Source: CAZUXE01 sp964624585 | GTDB taxonomy: Bacteria > Hydrothermota > Tepidihabitantia > B3-TA06 | Assembly: GCA_964624585.1 (NCBI GenBank) | Contig: CAZUXE010000033.1 | Coordinates: forward strand, 1-18,406 | Reading direction: 5' to 3' | Length of the DNA stretch: 18,406 bases | In this document: positions 1 through 7,835 of the stretch, in pieces | Layout of the letters: each line of letters begins with the position of its first letter | Numbering within the stretch: the first letter of the stretch is position 1 | Position numbers and translations under genes: made by a program | The notes under the pieces: generated by a model | Databases searched by the model: none | Told to the model about the DNA's origin: nothing | Seen by the model: the letters and a program-made list of their open reading frames with translations, nothing else

Positions 1-10
1 GAATGACTCC

Positions 11-78
11 CACGGGCTGACCTAAAGGTTAGCCCCTACCTGTAAATCCATATTACGATAGATAGAAAGATATACTTA
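11..78 (+). repeat. 68-bp direct repeat, copy 1
   Basis: This copy matches 182-249 at 64 of 68 positions by direct comparison. It opens with a near-perfect inverted repeat at 14-35: GGGCTGACCT, an AA loop, then AGGTTAGCCC, with one G:T pair. It continues with an AT-rich tail containing GATAGATAGA. The hairpin plus tail arrangement resembles dispersed intergenic palindromic elements. Mobility and family are not known to me. Confidence 0.8.
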
Positions 79-90
79 CAGCTTAACCTT

Positions 91-125
91 CCCCCTCCCT
101 CTGTGGAGGGGGGTAGGAGGGAGGG
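91..125. repeat. C-rich/G-rich inverted repeat
   Basis: A CCCCCTCCCTC arm is followed by TGTG and then a G-rich arm (GAGGGGGG, further GGG runs up to 125). The core stem CCCTC/GAGGG closes on TGTG. The plus strand downstream of 108 has four G-runs, one of only two Gs. It sits between the two 68-bp repeats and probably belongs to the same class of intergenic palindromic elements. Confidence 0.5.
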
Positions 126-150
126 CGCGGCTCTGAGATTAAAACGTAGG

Positions 151-170
151 GGCCGACTTTCAAGTCGGCC
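151..170. repeat. Perfect 20-bp palindromic element
   Basis: GGCCGACTT and AAGTCGGCC are exact reverse complements separated by TC. It lies 15 bp before the second copy of the 68-bp repeat, which begins with its own palindrome, so two hairpins stand side by side. There is no T-run that would make it an intrinsic terminator. Confidence 0.7.
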
Positions 171-181
171 AGAATAACACA

Positions 182-249
182 CACGGGCTGACCTAAAGGT
201 TAGCCCCTACCTATAAATCCATATTACGATAGATAGAGATACATACTTA
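182..249 (+). repeat. 68-bp direct repeat, copy 2
   Basis: This is the second copy of the element at 11-78, in the same orientation and 171 bp away. It differs by one base in the middle and three bases in the GATA-rich tail. The hairpin of this copy is at 185-206. Confidence 0.8.
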
Positions 250-276
250 AAGCACAAAACCAATTTTGAGGAGTAA

Positions 277-303
277 CTTTGTGAACTTCGTGTTCTTTGT
301 GAT
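277..303 (+). repeat. Triple 9-mer tandem repeat
   Basis: Three adjacent units read CTTTGTGAA, CTTCGTGTT and CTTTGTGAT, with core CTTYGTG. This is a short tandem array in non-coding DNA just downstream of the second 68-bp repeat. No function can be assigned. Confidence 0.6.
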
Positions 304-506
304 AATTTATTATCCTGAACTTAAACCAAAGGTTTTACAACATCAGAATATAAGATTAAAAACGTAATCCCCCTATTCCATTAGAAGGGATCAAAAGAAG
401 CCAGCTGATAAAAGTTCTGTTCCCCGTCCCTTTATAAAAGCAATTCGGGAAAGAAATATAGGCTAAGGAAAACCCTTCATGAGAATAAAAGAAAGAGTTA
501 CTGAAT

Positions 507-669
507 GTGGCGAGATGTTACGGAGTTACGGTATTACGGGGTTACGGGGTTGCGAAGTATTACAGGAGTGTTATAGCCATGTCACGAATGTTAAAGTATG
601 TTACGTGGTGTTCAGGTGTGTTACGGATGTTGCGGGTGTTACGGGTGTTACGGTGTTACGGGTTAGGGG
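507..669 (+). repeat. Degenerate TGTTACGG minisatellite
   Basis: About 17 imperfect units of 8-11 bp share the core (A/T)TGTTACGG(G). The cleanest run is at about 628-663, with successive TGTTACGGG and TGTTACGG units. The array ends immediately beside the stop codon of the flavoprotein gene at 677. The same core, on the opposite strand, forms a second array at 6369-6446, so the two arrays flank 677-6260 in inverted orientation. Confidence 0.8.
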
Positions 670-676
670 GAAATTA

Positions 677-2161
677 TCAGTCGTTGCGAGACCAGCGAAC
701 GGCTTTGTCGTTTTTAAGATCGGCTACTGAAAGCCCAAGATAGCCAAGAGCGTTATTGGGAATCTCCACAGGTAAGGGACTAGGTAAGGTAGTCTTACCT
801 TCTATAAAATTGGCAGCGGCTGCAAAGCCTGAAATAAGTGATTCATCAATAGTGCAGTAATAAAATCGGCCATTGCGCCCGATAAGAGAGAGATTATTGA
901 ATCTTTCTAAATAACCAAGAATGCACTCCAAGTGCTGTTTGTAGCCTAAATTCCAGATAGGATAGGCTTCTGGAACTAAAACCTTTTCGACATTGCCAAC
1001 TTCACTTCCATCAAGGAGTCCTAGCCTACGGGCATGTTTAATAGTAAGTTCAAGCAACTCCTGTGCTGAGGCCTTCCAGAAATATTCATCTTCGTTAGCG
1101 AAGAACTCCACTACTAGAGAAGAATGATTCTTATCAGGAACCATATCGGCGCTCCAATTTTTGGGTTCATGCCACCGCCCGAAAGGAAGCGATTCATCAG
1201 GAAAATAAATCCACGAATCATCGGTTACTCTAGAGGCATTGATACGAATGAATAAAACCACAAGCCCTCTGTAGCGTAAGTTATCGGCAGCCTGAAGCAC
1301 TTCAAAAGGAGGCTGTGGTTCAAGAGCGCGAACAAGCGAGTCGATATTGATGGAAGATGCAATATATTCAGGCGATAGGGATTTATAGCGTCCATTGGAA
1401 TTTCGGAAAGTAACGCTGTGTATGCGCCTGCCGTTATGCTTAAGCCGCACTACCTCTTCACCTAGATATACTTTATTCCTTTGGGATGTAATGTAGGTTT
1501 GCATAAAATTAGATATTTGGCCAATACCGTGACGCGGGTACAAAAATTTATCAATAAGGGTGGCAAGATTAGACTTACGGGAAAGAAACTCTTGCAGTAT
1601 CTTACCTAAGGACAGTCCCTTGATACGCGAAGCTGCCCATTCCGCTGAAAGTTCACTAGGGGGCATTCCCCAAACCTTGCGAGTGTAATTCTCAAAGTTA
1701 AATTCATACAACTTGCGCCCAAAACGATGAATCATCCAATCCTGATAATTGTCTTCTTTGCGATTCTTTCCTCTGAATTTTTCAGCTAAATAATCTATAA
1801 GCATTCTAAAGGAGTGCGACAAGGGTAATTTTTTTATAACGTCAGTAAACTGAACCGGATAATCAAAGAACTTACCGTCAAGGTAGAAGCGACTTTTACG
1901 AGGCGACCAAATAAGTTCGTCACCAAGAAGGTTTTTAAGAAAGGGCATCAAGTATTTTGATGGGCTGTAGTAGCGGTGTCCACCAAGGTCATAGTAATAG
2001 CCATCCGGTGTACGACGGGTTAAAGAAAGGCCGCCAGGGATATCGCGTTTTTCTATAACTACTGCCGATTTTCCGGTCTTAGCTGCAAGATAGGCCGATG
2101 CTAAACCGGCTACTCCACCACCAAGTACGCTCAAGAAAGGCTTAGACAAATTATTACTCAC
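677..2161 (-). CDS. FAD-dependent amine oxidase / UDP-galactopyranose mutase-like flavoprotein
   Basis: A 494-residue soluble flavoprotein of the broad COG1232 type (protoporphyrinogen-oxidase, amine-oxidase and UGM-like). The dinucleotide-binding loop GGGVAG is at residues 14-19, an acidic-basic turn ending in VVIEK follows at about 34-38, then GG at 43-44 and DLGGHRY at 58-64. These are hallmarks of FAD-binding Rossmann folds in this superfamily. The segment FENYTRKVWG in the middle resembles members found in polysaccharide loci. The start is GTG (2159-2161), preceded by AAGGA about nine bases upstream; the nearby ATG at 2166-2168 is out of frame and stops after four codons. It is last in a three-gene operon, 12 bp after the upstream glycosyltransferase gene. 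Its likely role is sugar-ring or nucleotide-sugar modification for a surface glycan; the exact substrate cannot be read from the sequence. Confidence 0.75.
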   Translation of the reverse strand: MSNNLSKPFLSVLGGGVAGLASAYLAAKTGKSAVVIEKRDIPGGLSLTRRTPDGYYYDLGGHRYYSPSKYLMPFLKNLLGDELIWSPRKSRFYLDGKFFDYPVQFTDVIKKLPLSHSFRMLIDYLAEKFRGKNRKEDNYQDWMIHRFGRKLYEFNFENYTRKVWGMPPSELSAEWAASRIKGLSLGKILQEFLSRKSNLATLIDKFLYPRHGIGQISNFMQTYITSQRNKVYLGEEVVRLKHNGRRIHSVTFRNSNGRYKSLSPEYIASSINIDSLVRALEPQPPFEVLQAADNLRYRGLVVLFIRINASRVTDDSWIYFPDESLPFGRWHEPKNWSADMVPDKNHSSLVVEFFANEDEYFWKASAQELLELTIKHARRLGLLDGSEVGNVEKVLVPEAYPIWNLGYKQHLECILGYLERFNNLSLIGRNGRFYYCTIDESLISGFAAAANFIEGKTTLPSPLPVEIPNNALGYLGLSVADLKNDKAVRWSRND

Positions 2162-2173
2162 CCGACATATTCC

Positions 2174-3613
2174 TTATTTTCCCCTTTCATCACAGTTAAC
2201 TTCAACGCCAAGGGAATCTGAACTATCCATGGGATTACTCCTCTTTTGCGCTTTTCCTACAGTTAATCCAAGAGCAGCCAGAGTTATCAATAATGGTTCT
2301 AGCGGAACTCTCATCCTTGACGAAAAGCCGAACCCTAGAAGCCCTAAAAAATACATACCTACTAAAAGAAACAACAGAAAGGCTTTATCTTTCAACCCTA
2401 GAATAATATATGCTCTGAAGCCTAATGCAAGCTTTAGTAAATGAAAGAGCGCGTAGGCAAGAAATAAAATAAGTAACGGCAGACCAAAATAACGAAGCCG
2501 CTTGTTCCACAGCACCTTGACTCCATACAATACTTTTCCTTTAAGTGATTCAACCATAACGCTTTGGGCAACGTTTACAGAAGGTAAATTCTCCTGCCCC
2601 CGAAAGTAAGCTCCAATTTCTCTCATAGGTAAGGGATAGACAAGAGAAATGAGACCTCCGGCTATCAGGGAAACACCATAAGGGAAAGGGTGCGATATAA
2701 CATACTTACGGGCATAGGCCCCCATGATGCGAAAATACTGAGCTTCATTATCCCATGTTTTACCACTAAGAGATTCCTGTTCAAGTTCAAGCTGAGCTGC
2801 ATCCCGCGATTTCCCCTCAAGTGAGGCCTTCAAAGGCGCTGCATGATAGCGAAGCATATTTACGTCAGATATCGTCGTGTAAAAGCTTTCTGAAAATACA
2901 TCTTGATTACGAATAACCCATGGAGTAATTAGAGCAAACTGCATTCCTACTATTATACTCCAATAAGCAAGTTTTCGCCAACTAATACGGGTAAGAAACA
3001 AAAACAGCAACAAAGGTGCGCCAATATAAAGGGCTATCGGACGAATTAATGTAACTATCCCCAGAATCAATCCGGCAAAAACCGATTTAAGCAAAACCTT
3101 CCTGCCTTCAAAGATATCAAGAACGAGGATAAGGGAAGGGATAAGGAGAACAGTAAACAAGGTTTCTGTGGTAAGCTGGGTAGTAAACAATGCGGTATTG
3201 ATATCCAGTATAAAGAAAATACCCGCCCAAGTAGCCGCTTTCTGCGTGTACCGCTTCTTAACAAAGCGATAGATTATCATTAAAAGAAAAACGTTTAGTA
3301 GAATCTGGATGATAACTATTATTATTTGACTGTCTCCAAACAAGGCGAAAACTCCAGCAAGGAAAAAAGGATAACCGGGCGTTATTGTGGAATTTTCCTC
3401 AAACGGCGCCACCGAATTTTTACTGAACCCCTTAGCATCAAGAAGATTCAAGGCAATTTTCCGAAAAGCTGTAGCATCATAACAAGCGGCTGTGCGAGAG
3501 TTATCAACAAAAACCGGTATTGATATCAACACCCTGGCCGCAATAATTGCACAAATTAACCATAGGAGGGTTCTATCTTTCAGTATGTTCTTAATCAAAC
3601 CAGCCTGCTTCAT
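2174..3613 (-). CDS. GT-C membrane glycosyltransferase (PMT/ArnT-like)
   Basis: A 479-residue polytopic membrane protein of the glycosyltransferase-39/ArnT type, which transfers sugars from polyprenyl-phosphate donors on the outer face of the cytoplasmic membrane. TM1 (about 16-35) is followed by a loop with YDATAF (Asp46), where this family keeps its catalytic acidic residue. TPGYPFFLAG is at about 78-87, then come multiple TM helices. RPIALY follows in the middle of the chain. The C-terminal part is also largely hydrophobic and ends in a charged tail. The ATG at 3613 directly abuts the TAA of the upstream gene (TAAATG), with GAGGG inside that gene's end as a possible ribosome site; this implies translational coupling. 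It is a paralogue of the upstream gene: the two share ICA..IPVF, STITPGYP, RPI.LY and HAAP(L/I)K(A/S)S. Donor and acceptor are unknown. Confidence 0.75.
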   Translation of the reverse strand: MKQAGLIKNILKDRTLLWLICAIIAARVLISIPVFVDNSRTAACYDATAFRKIALNLLDAKGFSKNSVAPFEENSTITPGYPFFLAGVFALFGDSQIIIVIIQILLNVFLLMIIYRFVKKRYTQKAATWAGIFFILDINTALFTTQLTTETLFTVLLIPSLILVLDIFEGRKVLLKSVFAGLILGIVTLIRPIALYIGAPLLLFLFLTRISWRKLAYWSIIVGMQFALITPWVIRNQDVFSESFYTTISDVNMLRYHAAPLKASLEGKSRDAAQLELEQESLSGKTWDNEAQYFRIMGAYARKYVISHPFPYGVSLIAGGLISLVYPLPMREIGAYFRGQENLPSVNVAQSVMVESLKGKVLYGVKVLWNKRLRYFGLPLLILFLAYALFHLLKLALGFRAYIILGLKDKAFLLFLLVGMYFLGLLGFGFSSRMRVPLEPLLITLAALGLTVGKAQKRSNPMDSSDSLGVEVNCDERGK

Positions 3614-5023
3614 TTAAGGCAAACCCTCAAACTCTTGCAGAAAAGTTTTTCGAAAAGCACGTGCGGCAAGAATAGCCATAAACGGCAGTACGGGCAGAAA
3701 ATGACGCGGCTGACCTGCTGGTCCTGTTACCCCAATAAAATACAGAACAGAAATAAAAACAAGAAAATTAAATACCGATTTAAACCTACCATACCCTTTC
3801 CTAAAGAAACCAAATAACGCCGCTGCAATAAGAAATAGCTTAAAACCCAATCCAAGGATATAAATAAGTCCAGCCCAACCTACAGCTTTTATCCTTTCCT
3901 CCCATATTATATTAACTATGCTTCCAATTCTACCGTCCAGAAATGCCTTCTGTATACGTGGGGTAAGGTTTGATATCTTTATATCCGAAGATGAATAGAA
4001 CAAAAGAAATTCGGCAAATCCAAGCGGCAGAAAAGTTTTTGCAATTCCAGATGCGTACAGCAAAGCGTATCTTCCGGGATAATTCAAAATATACCGCAAT
4101 GATTCCTTAGCTGTATAAATAAACTTGTCAGCTTCGTTTTTCGGCTTTCCATATCTTACAAAGGCCTGTTTTTCAAGCAAAGCTTCGGCTTCGTTCAAAC
4201 TTATATTATCAATAGATGATTTAATGGGAGCAGCATGGATATGAGACAAGTTAAAAGATTGAATTGTTGAAAAGGTAGCCCTATTGAACACAAGCTTATT
4301 TCTAACGAACCATGGAGCAACAATCATTACATGGGCAAGTAGCAAAACCCCATAGGCTGCCAAACGATGTTTTGACGGCTTGCGAATAAGAAATAGAAAT
4401 GCAAGCAAAAGCGGAAAATAAAGACCTATTGGCTTAACTAAAGCCCCAAAACCAAAGAGAAGCCCACTTCCCAGCGCTTTTTTCCAGAACGCGCCTTTTT
4501 TTTGAAGCTCCTCTTCTGTTTTTCCAAACAATTGCATTGCCAAAAAAACTCCGGGGATAAAAAAGGTCAGGAACAAGATATCGGCCATAATTTGTATTGA
4601 ATAAAACGCAAAACATAAACTCAGAAGTAAAAAAATTACAGTAGTCAGCTTATTGGTTTTTAGAACAAGGGCTATGCCAGAGATGAGGAGAAAACTTAAA
4701 ATAATCTGAGCGACAACAACTACGTATGGATTAGTGCCAAAAACCGAATACAAGCCCAATATAAAAATTGGATAACCAGGTGTGATAGTCGAAGACGGCA
4801 AAAAAGGTTGACTGATTGAAGTGGAGTAACCATTACCTGTCAATAGATTAACAGCCAATTGATGGAAATGTGAGCCGTCCGGCCAGGTAAAAGGTTTACT
4901 TACCGAAGAAAATACGGGAATAACCAAAAGAATATGTATAACAACAGCGCATATGAAAAATATATGTAGCCGTTTGATAGAAAAAACGCCGCGCCTGGAT
5001 TCTTCGGTGAACTCTTTGTTAAT
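3614..5023 (-). CDS. GT-C membrane glycosyltransferase, paralogue; probable AUU start
   Basis: A polytopic glycosyltransferase-39-like protein, paralogous to the next gene. The first conventional in-frame start is TTG at 4925-4927 (437 residues), but that cuts off TM1. Upstream the frame stays open to a TGA at 5036-5038. It encodes RLHIFFICAVVIHILLVIPVF, which aligns to the paralogue's TM1 (LICAIIAARVLISIPVF). No ATG, GTG or TTG occurs in that extension. An ATT codon at 5021-5023 sits 6 bases after AAAGGAG, giving 469 residues, close to the paralogue's 479. The loop WPDGSHFHQLAVNLL carries the expected Asp, and STITPGYP and KPIGLY follow. An ATGTAA start-stop pair (5023-5028) overlaps the ATT by one base. 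I annotate from the ATT, with 4927 as the conservative alternative. The gene is first in the operon. A single-base assembly error is also possible. Confidence 0.7.
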   Translation of the reverse strand: MNKEFTEESRRGVFSIKRLHIFFICAVVIHILLVIPVFSSVSKPFTWPDGSHFHQLAVNLLTGNGYSTSISQPFLPSSTITPGYPIFILGLYSVFGTNPYVVVVAQIILSFLLISGIALVLKTNKLTTVIFLLLSLCFAFYSIQIMADILFLTFFIPGVFLAMQLFGKTEEELQKKGAFWKKALGSGLLFGFGALVKPIGLYFPLLLAFLFLIRKPSKHRLAAYGVLLLAHVMIVAPWFVRNKLVFNRATFSTIQSFNLSHIHAAPIKSSIDNISLNEAEALLEKQAFVRYGKPKNEADKFIYTAKESLRYILNYPGRYALLYASGIAKTFLPLGFAEFLLFYSSSDIKISNLTPRIQKAFLDGRIGSIVNIIWEERIKAVGWAGLIYILGLGFKLFLIAAALFGFFRKGYGRFKSVFNFLVFISVLYFIGVTGPAGQPRHFLPVLPFMAILAARAFRKTFLQEFEGLP

Positions 5024-5186
5024 TACATTCTCCTTTCATCTATTCTACGGCGTTTTATACGCTTTCCTGCTAAAATTACATACCCAAACTCTTTCTGACA
5101 AAAAATATACCGAAAATTCGCCAGAGTTCAAAGGCTAGCAGACAAGAAAAGCTGATAGCGTCACATATCCGACTATTCAAACAGGT

Positions 5187-6260
5187 CTATTCTGTATCGG
5201 TACTTGAAGCCTGTCCTGAAGATTCCAGTTTCTTAAGATAGCTCCGAGCGGTTGGCGCCAGTCCACCTTGAACATCTAGTTCTATAACCTTTTGAAAATC
5301 CGCTTTGGCCGCATCTGAAAATCCGGTTTCAAAACGCATTTTCCCTCTTTCCAAATACGCCTCAGCAGCCCGCACGCTAGCCAGTTCGCTACCGGGATTA
5401 AGCTTAAGTCCCTTGGTATAGTCGGCAACAGCGGCATTGTACTCTTCCTGATCAAGGTAAACCCGACCACGATTAATGTAGGCGCGCGCAAGATTACTAT
5501 CAAGCATAGTTGCCTTTGTATAATCGGCCTCGGCTCTAATTAAATCGCCCTTTCTGTAATATGCGGTCCCGCGATTATTATAAGCCATAGCATAAGAAGG
5601 ATTTATATCTATAGCCTTCGTGTAGTCGGCAATAGCCGCATCAAAATTACCAAGCTGCGCCCTTAAAGCGCCCCTGTTGTTATATATGAGAGCAGATGAG
5701 GAGTCAAGCGATAATGCCTTATCATAATAAGCCAAAGCTTCCTCTGAAAGACCTTCAAACTCCGAACACAAAGCAAGATTTAAGAATAATTCGTAATTCG
5801 TTGTATCTATTGTGGCCGCTTTTTGATAAATCAGCCTTGCTTGCTTATAATTTTCTTTCTTGAAGTAAATATTACCGAGATTGTTGAAATAATCAGCCTT
5901 GGTTGTATCCAAACGAATTGCCTGCTCAAGATCAAGACGAGCCTGATCAAAGGCCCTCATGTGAAGATAGGTAGTGCCGCGATTATAGTAATAGCTGGCA
6001 TTCTCAGGATTTATGTCAACCGCCTTAGAAAACGCCTCTGCCGCCTTATCATATTCGCCTATACCATCATAAGCAAGGCCTAATCGATTAAAAGCTTCTG
6101 CATTTCCTGAATGTTTATCAGTATAACTTTTATAAAGCTCAGCCGCCTTTTTATAGTTACCGGCTTCAAGTTGCGTATCTCCGTCTTTTATAAGCTGAGG
6201 TGTACATCCTAGAAAAATTGATAAAAAAGCTAATAAAGTGGTAATGCTGGTTTTTCTCAT
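5187..6260 (-). CDS. TPR-repeat lipoprotein
   Basis: A 357-residue protein. It has a basic N-terminus (MRKTS), a short hydrophobic stretch and IFLGC, a plausible lipobox with Cys19, so it is probably lipid-anchored after export. The rest is eight or nine consecutive 34-residue tetratricopeptide repeats. Typical signatures recur (A.AYNNRG.AY...G....A..DYTKAI.INP) from about residue 25 to 340. TPR arrays are protein-interaction scaffolds; no catalytic domain is present. Two ATGs are adjacent. GGAGG at 6267-6271 lies 3 bases from the ATG at 6261-6263 and 6 bases from the one at 6258-6260, so I prefer the second. A promoter with a 16-bp spacer lies upstream (6310-6337). The gene is separated from the glycosyltransferase operon by about 160 bp, so it may be transcribed on its own or read through. 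Partner unknown. Confidence 0.8.
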   Translation of the reverse strand: MRKTSITTLLAFLSIFLGCTPQLIKDGDTQLEAGNYKKAAELYKSYTDKHSGNAEAFNRLGLAYDGIGEYDKAAEAFSKAVDINPENASYYYNRGTTYLHMRAFDQARLDLEQAIRLDTTKADYFNNLGNIYFKKENYKQARLIYQKAATIDTTNYELFLNLALCSEFEGLSEEALAYYDKALSLDSSSALIYNNRGALRAQLGNFDAAIADYTKAIDINPSYAMAYNNRGTAYYRKGDLIRAEADYTKATMLDSNLARAYINRGRVYLDQEEYNAAVADYTKGLKLNPGSELASVRAAEAYLERGKMRFETGFSDAAKADFQKVIELDVQGGLAPTARSYLKKLESSGQASSTDTE

Positions 6261-6309
6261 CATAAACCTCCATTACATGAGAAGTTAATCTGCTGCTTCT
6301 TAATATATA

Positions 6310-6337
6310 ATGATACCTGTAGTTAATGAAGTGTCAA
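6310..6337 (-). promoter_or_regulatory. Sigma70-type promoter of the TPR lipoprotein gene
   Basis: On the minus strand an exact TTGACA (6337-6332) is followed by a 16-bp spacer and TATCAT (6315-6310, five of six consensus bases). Transcription would begin near 6303, giving a leader of about 40 bases that includes the GGAGG site. Confidence 0.75.
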
Positions 6338-6368
6338 CAGCTCTCCTTCAGCCGCATTCCCCCATAAT

Positions 6369-6446
6369 CCCGCAACACACTCCCGTAACACACTCCCGTA
6401 ACACGCTCCCGTAACACGCTTCCCTAACACGCTTCCCTAACAGCAT
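6369..6446 (-). repeat. 13-bp tandem repeat array, core TGTTACGGG
   Basis: Six head-to-tail units of about 13 bp (plus strand CCCGTAACACRCT), beginning at 6369, 6382, 6395, 6408, 6422 and 6435. The last two units lose the G. The reverse complement core TGTTACGGG equals the unit of the degenerate array at 507-669, so this array is inverted relative to that one. It lies between the divergent promoters of the lipoprotein and SDR genes. Confidence 0.85.
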
Positions 6447-6581
6447 AATACCCTCACTCCATATATTATTTTCAGGTAGATAGAAGGACAGTTAAAATAA
6501 CAAGTACCCAAATCAAAGATTCAGGCATTTTGTGCTGTAACTCTTTCTTAAGCGCTCATTACGAACCCACACAGCTTTTTC

Positions 6582-6609
6582 TTGACAATCATCAAGCAAG
6601 CGTTAGAAT
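6582..6609 (+). promoter_or_regulatory. Sigma70-type promoter of the SDR gene
   Basis: An exact TTGACA (6582-6587), a 16-bp spacer and TAGAAT (6604-6609). The predicted start of transcription is near 6616, about 34 bases before the ATG, leaving room for AAGGAG at 6631-6636. Confidence 0.75.
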
Positions 6610-6649
6610 AAAGAAATAACTCTAAGCCCTAAGGAGACTGAGAAATACG

Positions 6650-7594
6650 ATGAAGATTCTTGTTACCGGCGCCGGCGGATTCCTAGGCTCCCATTTTGTT
6701 GATAGACTTGTTGCTGAAAACCATGAAGTACTCGCCTTAGATCCCGCAGGGAAAAAGAAATTTATAACCAATCAGGCACGTGTATACAAACTTAGCTGTA
6801 AGTCCCCATCTCTCAACAAGATATTTGAAAAAGAAAAACCTGATATGGTCTGTCACTTTGGTACAGACGACACTGTTTTGACAAGTTTCGACCATCCTCT
6901 TAAAAATGCAGAACATATTCAGAATACATTAAATCTTTTAGAACTATGTAAACATCACAAGGTAAAACGAATCATATACCCTTCATCTGCCGCAACTTAC
7001 GGTAACCCACAATATCTGCCTTGTGACGAACAGCATCCCTGCCATCCGGTATCGCCTCTAGGAGTAACACAAAGGGCAATTGAAAATTATCTCTACTTCT
7101 ATTGGGTGAATTTTAATCTGGATCACATAATACTCCGAATTGCCAATGCTTACGGACCAAGGCAATCAGGAGAACGCGATGGCGGCATTATTTCAATTCT
7201 AATACGACAAATGCTACGCTCAGAACAAGTAATAATAAACGGGGATGGCTTTCAGGAAAGGGACTTTATATACTCTTCTGATGTCATGGATGGTATTATG
7301 GCCGCAGTAAATTATTCTGCGAGAACCGGTAAACGTGTTCCGCCGGCTCATTTTATTTTCAATCTGGGAACTAGCAGGAGTTATTCAATAAATCACCTCT
7401 TCGGTAAATTAAAAGAGCATATTATTTATAACCGAAAACCGGTAAAGGGGCCTCAGCTTCCATGCGAAGTTTTTGAAATGAGTCTTGATCCGGCTCACGC
7501 AATTACTAAACTGAACTGGTCGCCCAAAGTTAATTTAGATGACGGCATTAACCGCACTCTTAGATGGTTTAAGAAAGAGCTTAAAATAAAATAG
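6650..7594 (+). CDS. Extended-SDR (GalE-like) protein lacking catalytic Tyr/Lys
   Basis: A 314-residue protein of the NAD-dependent nucleotide-sugar epimerase/dehydratase family, of normal length. The cofactor loop GAGGFLG is at residues 7-13; SSAATYG at 112-118 supplies the usual active-site Ser. RIANAYGPRQ (163-172) and GDGFQERDFIYSSDV (198-212) are typical of GalE/WcaG-like sugar-nucleotide binding. The family's YxxxK pair, normally SPYGxSK, is replaced here by SPLGVTQ: Leu137 (CTA) and Gln141 (CAA). Active members need both residues, so the protein may be catalytically inactive, a binding or regulatory protein, or act differently. The ATG is 13 bases after AAGGAG, rather far but with no better start. 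It is monocistronic with its own promoter, adjacent to the surface-carbohydrate block. Codon use and frame look intact, so it does not look like a recent pseudogene. Confidence 0.85.
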   Translation: MKILVTGAGGFLGSHFVDRLVAENHEVLALDPAGKKKFITNQARVYKLSCKSPSLNKIFEKEKPDMVCHFGTDDTVLTSFDHPLKNAEHIQNTLNLLELCKHHKVKRIIYPSSAATYGNPQYLPCDEQHPCHPVSPLGVTQRAIENYLYFYWVNFNLDHIILRIANAYGPRQSGERDGGIISILIRQMLRSEQVIINGDGFQERDFIYSSDVMDGIMAAVNYSARTGKRVPPAHFIFNLGTSRSYSINHLFGKLKEHIIYNRKPVKGPQLPCEVFEMSLDPAHAITKLNWSPKVNLDDGINRTLRWFKKELKIK

Positions 7595-7835
7595 TCCCCC
7601 TTTTTCTCCTTTTCTGCCAACTTCTCATAATACAAATCTACTTTACTAACTCTTATCATCGCATGAGTAAGTTATTTTTTATCAAAAGATAGCCGGCTGG
7701 AGAAGATATACAGAGCGGAAAATTACAACAAAGCACTGGCTACAATAATTTAAGTTTGAGTAAACATCAGAGAGTATCCATTCAAATGAGGAAAAAAATC
7801 TTACAATCAGCTGCAGGATTCAATTAATAATAAAT

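Larger units (their letters stand above)
1..676. other. Repeat-rich non-coding segment
   Basis: No reading frame here resembles a protein. The segment holds a 68-bp direct repeat, a perfect palindrome, a C/G-rich inverted repeat, a triple 9-mer and a degenerate minisatellite, each listed separately. Between about 304 and 500 I see only AT-rich sequence without a recognisable signal. Short open frames at 479-743 read through the minisatellite; their low-complexity Val/Arg/Tyr-rich translations follow from the repeat and are not supported as genes. Confidence 0.7.

Noticed and set aside
479..743. Two overlapping open frames of about 80 codons
   Set aside because: They run through the TGTTACGG minisatellite; the translations are low-complexity products of the repeat and no family is recognisable.
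6369..6446. CRISPR array
   Set aside because: The units are 13 bp and contiguous, with no unique spacers of 25-40 bp, and no cas gene is present.
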